NCBI GenBank assembly: GCA_021234155.1
Contig: JAJEKV010000020.1
Coordinates: forward strand, 14,943,268 to 15,007,267
Origin: Isoetes taiwanensis
Taxonomy: Eukaryota > Streptophyta > Lycopodiopsida > Isoetales > Isoetaceae
DNA: 64,000 nt
Direction of reading: 5' to 3'
Both the position numbers and the translations under genes were made by a program. Each line of letters begins with the position of its first letter. Within the stretch, counting starts at the first letter, position 1. Under the pieces are notes generated by a model, which ran no database searches, was not told where the DNA came from, and worked only from the letters and a program-made list of their open reading frames with translations. Positions 55,501 to 64,000 of the stretch are shown piece by piece.

Positions 55501-55920
55501 CTTCAAATAGTTACTCTTGGATGTCACATAATATATTGTCAGAAAGTGGTAAGCATGGGAGACTCGTGCCATCCAAACATCACCTACACAATAACCATAG
55601 GTCCACAATGCTTTAATGCCTGTTGGATGGAAAAACAAACCATTCTTCATATTGAATGTGCAAGAACAGGGATGCATGAATGAGGATCACAATTGCCAAA
55701 AAACAATATCTGGACACATGTTTTCTAAGTAGGCTTTAGGATAACAGTTCTTTGGAGCTGATAAAGACATCACACTACAAAAACCAAATTAATCCTATGC
55801 TTGCCATGGGTTACAGCGGTACCTATTAACATATTTACTCATGAAAAATATAGAGCGATTGCATTCATTTTCACAAGAGCACGCCGCTTCATTTGGGACA
55901 AATAGCATCGATCACGAGCC
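55501..55920 (+). pseudogene. LINE ORF fragment directly after a LINE tail
   Basis: Reads 'VTLGCHIIYCQ', 'NITYTITIGPQCFNACW', 'LHIECARTGMHE'. The DNA is collinear with 17930-18300 ('CHIIN', 'NLTYTMAMGLQCHKAC', 'ECAGINVHT'), which lies in a LINE after the EVWG region. The open frame seen from 55303 crosses both elements and is not a real gene. Confidence 0.55.
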
Positions 55921-57849
55921 CTCGGGATAAGCCATTGAGACGAGGAGCCGGTATGTAAGTATGCTCACATGTTGAGGAGCCGTTACTCAGCGTCTTCTCA
56001 ACACCCTCTCTCCCTTGAACACACTTCCACCCTCCTTCAGCTTGCATAGCCCTTTGATGGTCGGCTTCTTTTATCCTACTACTCTGCGATGATTTCTTAC
56101 TAGACTTTTATATGTTTATATGCTTTTAGCAATCATGTAAGCTTCCATTCTTCTTTCATGATCCTGATTTCAGTCTTCTGGAAGCTCATGGCCACTCATC
56201 GGCGGCATCAGTTGGGATAGGTATGGTTGCTGTTCACTTTTACAGAATAAATATGATTAGACTACTAGAACATCGGAGGCTTATATTCGTTCTTATGTCT
56301 TTCTATTTTAACTTCTTAATACGGGGCTTGAGACCTACGAGAAACATAGATTTTGCCTACGTGATTGGATTTAGATTCATGCATTCTTCCATTGTTATAT
56401 CTCGATTCATGCATTATTACATTCATGCATTATCCATTGTTCTATCTCGATTCATGCTTCTTGAATGTTGCCAAGTGATGGGTTCTTTCTGAAGTTTTGG
56501 CGGTTTCGGTTAATTCGCGCGGCATATCCATTCTCGAGTTCAATCAGTTACCTCCTTCATTCCGACATATTCTTTCCAACTTCATGCTATTCCTGCGTTT
56601 GGCGGATTTGGTTAGGCACGTGCATGTAGAAAGCAAAGAGCGGGCCGGGTAACATCGGTGTTTGGAGCTGTACATCGGTTCGAATTTCTACCAGTTATCT
56701 ATATTTGTGTTGTTCCATCCTTTCAGGAAGTTAAGATACCCACAATGATTTACGTAAATTCTTCCGATATTTGTGTATCATTCATAACAGCTTTATCTCT
56801 ATGTTTATATCCACATACCCTGAACTTTTCGATTTTTGCCATGGACTATTTGTGGGTTTTAGAGCGGATCCTCATCTTTTCTACATGCAAATTCTCTCTC
56901 ATTCCATAAATTTTATCCTTTGAATTTTACACATCATTATACTTTTCAAATTCTACGGTATGCCTTATTTGTTGGAATCAGCACCCACGAGGTTTGTCTA
57001 TTCTACATACATCGCCATCGCTTCTTGTCTATGAGATGGTATTAATGAAGCTTCGCAGGGATGGTAATTTATTGAGTATTTTTCAGGTTAGTAGTAGGGT
57101 ATTTTCCTTTTCGCTTCGGTTATCTTAGACTCTCTGCCATCTTCATCCCGTCAGTCATATTCACGTGGCGGAACATGTAGGAATCGTTCAGTTTCCATGC
57201 AGTATACTTACATCTTGTACTTGGCTGTTCTTCGGGTTTTACTTACGGTTATTTTGTTTGGTGGGTTATGTAGTAAATCCAGTGGTTTAGTTCAACATAG
57301 TGCCTCTTGGTAGGGTTGGTGCAATGCAGTGGAATTCAAAGTTCGATTCTTTATTCCTACAAAGCTGTAACCTTTTCTTTTTCTTTACCATATAACATTA
57401 CTGTGTTTATGAGTAGTTCTTTCCTCTGGGTATTGGTTTTCGTTTTTCAATAAGTTTGTCATCCACCGGGCATATTGGTGCTATTGGTTTAATTTCAAGT
57501 TTGCCATCACATGCATAGATAATAGTCTTTTCTTTTGCTCTTACACATGCTTAAGGTATTAGTTTAGTTAGTTTTTCAAGTTTACTACATCATACATATT
57601 GGTACACTACTTTCTCGGTGATATTAGCGGTTTCCATGGGATTCTAATGAGTATGAGTTGGTTTGAACGCTATGTTCTCTTCGCCATTTTATTGTTTAAA
57701 TTTAGGATATAACATATGCTTTTACAATTTTTTAGATATTTTTATGAGCGTTTTGTTTGTCGATCCGCACATTGGTGCCTATCAGACTTTATTATTTTTA
57801 TTGCACATTTACTTTCCCTTCCTCCCTAATTTCCATGCATGTTAAGGTT
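55921..57849. other. T-rich region, no gene recognised
   Basis: Short ORFs only (the longest 89 codons). At 56375-56460 a ~43-bp unit with 'attcatgcatt', 'ccattgtt' and 'atctcgattcatgc' occurs twice in tandem. The pyrimidine-rich plus strand could be non-coding element sequence, but no ends were found. Confidence 0.4.
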
Positions 57850-58477
57850 CTTATGATTTGACCATCACGTGGCCTGCAGCACCATCATCGCGGCGTGCAT
57901 GCCGGGGCGGAGTGGGCAGTGCCCTCACTGAGCGGGCTCCGTGGCGGCGAACCACAACTGTTGGTTTGGGGCTGTTTGGAGAGGCGGGAGAGGGTCACGG
58001 GGAAGATGCACATAGATCACGGCGTTTCCTAGTCCAGGACCTGACCAATTCACATTGACCGACCCGGTGTGAAGTCCCGGCGCCAGAACCTGGCCAGGTA
58101 GAGTAGTGTTCACAGTTCGCGAGATGCAGGTTCGAGGCCTGCTGTGAGCCTGCCAATTCTTGAAGGGCACATCTGTATGTGAGCCAGGATCTTACTCGGT
58201 CACAACAGAGAGGAGGCAGGGGAGGAGTGTGGGGGTGAGGCGCCTTGATCGACCAAATCTTTGCAAATTTGCACCTGCTCAACCAAATGTCTACCCTCTT
58301 GTCTCACTCGATCCTCCGCAATCTGCCCCTACCTTCGGTCCTCCCGCTCAACCAAATCTGCCCTGCTTTGCCTCCGCTTTGCCCCACGTCGAGAGTCTGC
58401 CCATGGCTGCAGGTCCCATCCACGGCTATTTTGGTCCATCAGAGTGACCCTACTTGCTACATCTCCGTACTCAATTG

Positions 58478-59100
58478 TGCCTCGGGTGGTGGTCTGGAAC
58501 TGTCGGGGTTTCGGTGGCCCGAGAGGCGATAGCCTCAATTCGATGGCTGTGGACATGGACCTCATCTTCCTCATGGAGACATGTGGGGAACGCCCGGACC
58601 ACCGGTGCGCACGATGATCTGCAGTGCAGGCATTTTTAGGTGTTCAGACGTACGGGGAGACATGGGCATGGTGCTGCCTTGCTGGTGCTGGCACATTTGT
58701 TTCCCTCGAGCCGGCCAGACATAACCGCTACTTATGGATCGAGTGGACCACCACAGTGAGAGAATCCTGCTAAACTGCTTGCTACTTCCCCATCACGAGA
58801 GAGTCCCTTCTCCACAGCCACAGGAGGTGGGCCGGAATGGACCCGTATGTCGATCTACTCTGTTAACCTCTGGCAACTCGCGAGATGGGCGAATCATGCT
58901 CATGGGAACTTCAATCGCCGAGACGAGGGTGGAAACGAGGCCATCTTGGCCAGACCCCCTCGCGGATATGGCGTCTTCGATTCGTCCCACGCCCGAGAGA
59001 GCTACACATGGCGCTTTTCGGAATGGCAGTCAGTCGCCGGTTGGCGAACAATTGCTCGATGTCGGTATCTTTGACACACTCATATACAATAGCCTACCAC
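58478..59100 (+). pseudogene. LINE endonuclease remnant in the GC-rich block
   Basis: 'VVWNCRGFGGPRGDSLNSMAVDMDLIFLMET' type sequence (58482-58578) contains the conserved W-N-C-R-G start and the catalytic Glu of 'LMET'. Further on, in other frames, 'HAHGNFNRRDEGGN' (about 58896-58938, where GDFN is expected) and 'ESYTWRFSEWQS' (about 58997-59032). At least two frameshifts and a stop. Confidence 0.65.
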
Positions 59101-59944
59101 AATGGCCCTCTTCCACGGGTACACTTACGAGCAGGACAATGCCGGCGGGGGAACTGGTGTGGTGAATGATAATGTCATAGTGTCGCAGCGAGTGTACATC
59201 ACTCTGCGCGGTATTTCACGCCGGCCTGAGACTGATCCCTACGGAACCCGAGAGAGCGTCTCGCGCTCACTCTATGGAAACCGACCCCCTGCGGTAGGTG
59301 CCTTCGGTTGCGGCGGATTATGGCGGAGGTGGAGGCTCTGCGGCGACATGCACCAGCGAAGCCCTCGGCGATTCTGCGGGCCTGCGGCGGGCAACCCAAG
59401 CCCAGGCCGGTGGTTGGGCTCCTTAGAGCGAGGCGGGCGAGGTGCTGGGAGGCCTCCCCGCGGTCAGAGAGAGCGCAACCTTCCAGCGAGCAGATGGTTT
59501 GATCTCGGTGTAGGAATGCAAGCGGCGCATTAATTCGCCGTGGATGTCCGGGACCTGACTTCCAGGCCTGACGTCTGATGCCTTCCCTCCAAAGGAAACA
59601 AAGGCAAGGTACAACGCAGAAATGTTGACCCTCTTGGGCCGCCCACAGAACTTTACGGCGCAGGAATTTACTCTGAGCTACTTGACCCTACGAGGGAAAC
59701 ATCACAGCCCAGTTACAATGGAAGCCGATACCTGCTTGGCTTTATAATCCAGAACAGACGAGGCGTGCCCATAACACCAGCTATAGCGGTAATCAGAAAG
59801 TCTCGAAGAAATTTGCAGCGTCTACGCAACTAATAGAGCAGCAGACTTGGGCTGACATGGCGGAGTTACTCAAGTGGGCGGGGAAGGCGGTATGGTGCCG
59901 CGTCATAACACCTTGCATTCGCAATTTGCAAAAGAGGTTTCAAA

Positions 59945-60285
59945 TTCATGGGCGACAAGCGAGTTGTTCCCGTTTACAGGCGGGGATCACAGCACGTCGT
60001 GATTGCGGACAAATGCGCGGTGCGATTCCCGTTTACCAAGGCTATGCGAGCATTCAGAATAGTAACGAGATGCGGCGGAAGTGGAGCCACCACCCATGTG
60101 ACTTCAGGCCAGACGTCGACCATTGATCATCTTCACACCAGAGTCACGGTGGCGAAACAGCGAGAACGTCGGGAGGATTTTATGCTAACAGTTTTGTGGA
60201 CTGCAAAACTTTCACGACCTGATTACCTCAGAGTAATGGGGCGAGATTACCATCCCCAGGGGCTCTCCCTATGGATCTGAAGCTA
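59945..60285 (+). pseudogene. LINE reverse transcriptase remnant in the GC-rich block
   Basis: 'KRVVPVYRRGSQ' (59955-59990) then about 40 residues later 'GQTSTIDHLHTRVTVAKQRERRED' (60108-60178). The spacing and order match 'MIHPIHKHGD ... FSTIDHLLTIRTLIEEAKS' of the LINE at 0.9-1.2 kb. The catalytic YxDD region was not found downstream. Confidence 0.5.
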
Positions 60286-61700
60286 GCGATTAACTGTGAG
60301 CTGTCTGAGAGCTACGAGGCACTTGGTAACTGGAAGGACAGTCATTGCCAGTGCTTGTGGAGTTAGAGCAGATTGTCCTCTCACCCACACTCACTGGACT
60401 TTACATTGACCCAGTTGTAGGCTTGCATGCCAGTGGGGAGGGGCTTGGGGCATAAGGCACGGAGTCATCCGGCAGCTCATGTCAGGATGATGTGTGGACC
60501 TCTTGGCCCACACACCCGAGGGGGCATGGGGGCGCACCTGGAGTGCCACGGACACATTGTCTGCCGATGACCCGGACATCATGTCAGCGGCCAAGACGGT
60601 GGTCCTCATGTCCTCCTCCGTCGTGAGGCACCTGGGTGCTCACCCTCCGGTGGGATGGTGGGGAGTTCACACCCAGCTACAAGTACAGGGGTGGAATTTC
60701 CTCCTCAATGTATTAGGATGCATCCATTAAGCAACCAGATGACCCATGAGTTGGAAAGCTGTCTATAAATACAAAACAATAGTCACGGAATTTGTGACTA
60801 GACCCTGATCCCAGCTGTTTGAACCTTGGTGGAGGCAGTTAAATCTGTATAAGTGAGGTGTGGAGCCCAGTGGTGTCTTTGGCGACTTAGGTGGCTTAGA
60901 GGTCCGACCCCTGGTTCTCTCGAGATCTTGTTGCCGAGGAGGCAGGGATTCATGCCCCTGCGGCATCTCGACCCTCGATGGGCATTGTTTATTTCCGGAA
61001 GGTGTGGCGTGACACTTTCGGCTCCCCCCACTTGCAGCCCCACGCTGTGGTGGGACTGAGCCACTGTGGCTTCCGAGCTTGTTGGAGGTTCAAAGAGCCG
61101 GAGCGGCAGCAGGCGTGGGCGCGCAGGTGCGTGGGTGCAGCTACCGTGGGATAGGGGAGTACCCGGACTCTTGTTTTACGAGAAGAAGCTGGGACCACCA
61201 TGCTGGAGCGAGGTAAAGGTGGCTTTACAAGCGGCCGCCGCTTCCACCAGTTTCAGGGCCCTGCGATACTACTGCGTTCTCGGTTGCCCATGAAGCCCGG
61301 AATCATCGTCCATTGACGAGGCCCACCGCATCTTGACGAAGAGGCGAATTACCGGTGGGATTTAAGAGAGCAGCGCCGGAGCCGGGCTTTGTGGTGTTGC
61401 CCGGCGGGGGTTGTTAAGGATAAGTGTCAGCCTATGTGACCAGTGCGGGCTCGCTACCTTCTCTTAGTCGACCTGAAATACGCCTACCTGAGAAATCACC
61501 TGATGCGCCGTGGTTCAATCCTTGGCTCCTACCTCCGGGAGTTTTGGATGCTGCCGGGACCTCACCCGAGCGCCCTACGAGAGTGCGAGAATTCATGTGT
61601 ATATGTATATTTATGCGACTGCCGGTAGGGTTTGTTTGCTCGTGGTTTTCCCTCACGGGGGTTAATCCGGGGTAACCTTGAACTGCATTTTTAGGTATCA

Positions 61701-63987
61701 ATTTAGGTCCATAGACGATTGGCCTCCAGCGGGAATAAAGAACCTTCCTTCCTTTGCCCATCCGCGTCTTATTTGAAATTATTGCTTCTTTTATATTCAG
61801 TTTCCATTGCTTTTTCGTCGTTCGCGTTACATTTTATTAATCATAAAGTTGTTTATTTGGCAGGAATTTAGTTTACATAATTTTCTGTCGTAGTTTTCGA
61901 TTTTAGGCTTTCAAAGAGGAGTAGTCTTGCTTCATAATCATATATCATTTCACACCTTTTCTAGTTATGATATATTTGCATTTGGCACCATTGCATTTCT
62001 GACATAGGTTCATAGCAGGCTTTGGATGCATTCTGGGTTTTGCGTTCTCATTTTACGGTTATGGCTGTTGTAGCATTCCATTGGGTTTTTAATGACATGG
62101 TTTATGTTGGCTACATTCTCCTTTCACGTTGTTTTTTTAGGGACTCATTCTCTATGGTTCTCATTTGCCGAAAATTAATTTCATGACCATTGATACCTCA
62201 TTATGCTTTTCGTTCCTCATCTTTTGACCTAATTCCTTTTATATTGATTGATTGAATTGGCGCTACCTTGTTAGGTTAGGTTCTTTATTTATTTGTTTTT
62301 CAGTTCGGCATCTTTTATTGCATTATACAATCTCTTGATTTATCCTCCACGGACATGATCTCTGACACCATCCTTGTCATTGATATTTTTTACATCCTTA
62401 TTACCAACCTTGTCAAAGATATTTCATTTTGGATCCTTTGTTGTTCTTTTGGCATATCACCCTCTGCGTTGAGTATGCTCGTACTTCTTCACCACTGTCG
62501 CGGCCCAGCCGGGCGGTTTTGTGTTGGCGGGGTCGCCCCGGTGAATTGAACAGAAGGTCGAAAAATAAGTCGCACCAACTATGAGTTATTAAAGATGAGT
62601 ACCATGCTCTTTAGAACTGCCCAGCATTTCCACCTATCTGAACCCAATATTTCGAGTTATACACTTGACCAATCGCTATATATTATTAACACATCTTTAC
62701 TAGGAACAATGACATCTCTGTATTGAGTATTAGACATAGGGGCTCATTTGTCACGGATCACTATCGCGATATGTACACAAATGCGAGTTCATCAACAAGC
62801 TTTTTACTTCTAAAGTTTTTTCGATTGGAATCTACGTCTTGCATTTTTGCCAGTTTCCCTTCTTATCTAACATTTGTAATATCCTTCAAAGGTCAATGGA
62901 GCCAGCCTCCAGTAGTGGCTTCAGCGTTTGAAATAACTCTCGAAACTCAAAGCGTCGTGAATTCCGGCGCATGGGCTGGCGTTCGAGAAGACTAAGAGCG
63001 ATAAGAATGGTGAGTGGCGATTGTTAGTCAGCATGCTTTCCAACAGCCATTAGAGGCAGGTGCATCTATTCTTAAGCAGACCTCTAGTGCCTGGGACCTT
63101 GGCCGCAACTAATGAACCTGTGTATGATTAGAATAGTAGATTGATCTTTGCTCTATTATTTCCCCAGTTCATTGGATGATATTGTATTGCTATATGTGCA
63201 CCTCTTGTGGCTATTGGGAGGGAAAGGCGAGAGCCTTTGATTTGATGATTCGTTAGCCCATAAATTTCCAATTAATCTTGCCTGCACTTAGGAGCCACGC
63301 TATGGGGTTAGATGTTGCTAGAAAGGCTCCTTCCGGCTATGGTGTCCCTCTAGTGATGATGCATCATTGTGAGTGGGCCTAGCTTGCCATTGGCGAGGGC
63401 AACATGTGAATCGATGATGTTGCCTCCAGTCGGGTTCCAATGCAAATGATAGCGGCAGGTATTCTAGCTGCATGTAGTTGACATGGACCTTACGGATAAA
63501 ATGATCCCTCCTACCTCATTGGGTGGAAGATGCAGCAGGGTAATCCTCAGACTCGCACCGATGATAAGGCTATGGTCGCATCTAATGCTATCAGCCTATC
63601 TGCAAGAGTATTAACCGGATGGATGGACTACCCGGTCGTCCGTTGCCATGAACTCTATTTTGCATTGACTTACGAGACCCGGATTTGTGATCTAACCCCA
63701 TGAATACGAGCTTGGGGACTTCTTCCTTGTTAATGTGTTGATGTCGTTGTTGTTGGCTAGGATATGATGTTATCATGATTCTACCCTTTGAGGTATTTGA
63801 TGGGATGTGATAGTTTGTGCTTATGTTTATCGCTACCACGGCTAGAGTGGCTCCGAGCGGGATGAGCAACACATCTATTCTTCCCATCCCAGTTACTTGC
63901 TCACCATCAAGAAGTCAGCGCTTGAATAAACGTATGTTGCGTCTTTGATGGAGAATCGGATGATGCGGCATCATATACAATGATCAC
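61701..63987. other. AT-rich region, no gene recognised
   Basis: Short ORFs only (up to 98 codons) with no motif known to me. A small GC-rich patch lies at about 62495-62545. The right part may be a long terminal repeat (see the window end), unproven. Confidence 0.3.
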
Positions 63988-64000
63988 AATGGTATCAAAG
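63988..64000 (+). promoter_or_regulatory. Possible PBS of an LTR retrotransposon entering from the right
   Basis: The last bases read '...tgatcaca', one spacer base, then 'TGGTATCAAAG'. This differs at one position from the initiator-Met tRNA site 'TGGTATCAGAG' found at 8180-8170, and it follows a CA end by one base, the same spacing as there. The element body would lie beyond the window. Confidence 0.35.

Larger units (their letters stand above)
57850..61700 (+). mobile_element. GC-rich LINE remnant
   Basis: Composition changes sharply near 57850 (AT-rich before, clearly GC-rich after) and back near 61700. Inside are an endonuclease start (58478) and an RT block (59945-60285) in the same orientation and proper order, so the block is at least partly one LINE. 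Stretches after 60290 have open frames (e.g. 60853-61059, 61066-61293) without motifs I know. No ends, tail or target duplication were found. Confidence 0.55.

Noticed and set aside
55303-55683. A 126-codon plus-strand ORF as a gene
   Set aside because: It starts in a LINE 3' end, crosses its tail and continues in a different LINE fragment.

Overview
The window reads as repeat-rich nuclear DNA of a land plant. The one well-preserved gene set belongs to a Ty1/copia retrotransposon primed by initiator-Met tRNA. Everything else I can name is a decayed retrotransposon: LINEs of at least two kinds (one with STIDHL / CFVDF.KAFDTVPR / EVWG motifs, one L1-like with GGIAI.WKK and PKIKAFIW motifs) and a second copia copy. 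The first LINE type resembles elements I associate with ferns, mosses and lycophytes, so a non-seed plant is my best guess, but this is inference from protein style only. I recognise no host protein-coding gene, rRNA, tRNA or CRISPR array.

Layout. 1-1620: 3' half of a LINE on the minus strand, running off the left edge. 1667-2870: small direct and tandem repeats. 3305-8669: nearly intact minus-strand copia element with 511/488 bp LTRs, a 5-bp target duplication, PBS, PPT and one polyprotein frame broken by a single TGA. 9878-11720: array of three head-to-tail units, each bounded by inverted 15-mers, so that every internal junction can form a long hairpin. 12.45-16.38 kb: a decayed copia whose middle third is inverted and which also carries a LINE 3'-end insertion. 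16.38-20.24 kb: LINE fragments on the plus strand. 21.17-22.19 kb: LINE 3' end and a GGAA-type tract. 22.94-26.33 kb: nested inverted repeats with minisatellite arms. 26.34-30.83 kb: LINE 3' end, purine tract and a ~0.5 kb direct repeat. 30842-37842: a ~7.0 kb L1-like LINE with a perfect 15-bp target duplication.

38.4-42.16 kb: an unclassified repeat apparently split by a ~3.0 kb insertion; the unsplit copy is at 45640-46468. 42.28-47.43 kb: more LINE pieces, several ending in different simple repeats. 47.6-55.3 kb: mostly unreadable AT-rich DNA. 55.36-55.92 kb: LINE pieces. 57.85-61.7 kb: a markedly GC-richer block with LINE endonuclease and reverse transcriptase remnants. 61.7-64 kb: AT-rich DNA ending in a possible LTR/PBS junction at the last bases.

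Only the copia Gag, protease, integrase and RT/RNase H act as a coherent set: capsid formation, polyprotein cleavage, tRNA-primed reverse transcription and integration. The other genes are remains. I did not find a clearly new biological system. The most unusual structures are the palindrome-junction array (9.88-11.72 kb), the inverted interior of the second copia, and the LINE 3' end joined to several different microsatellite tails.
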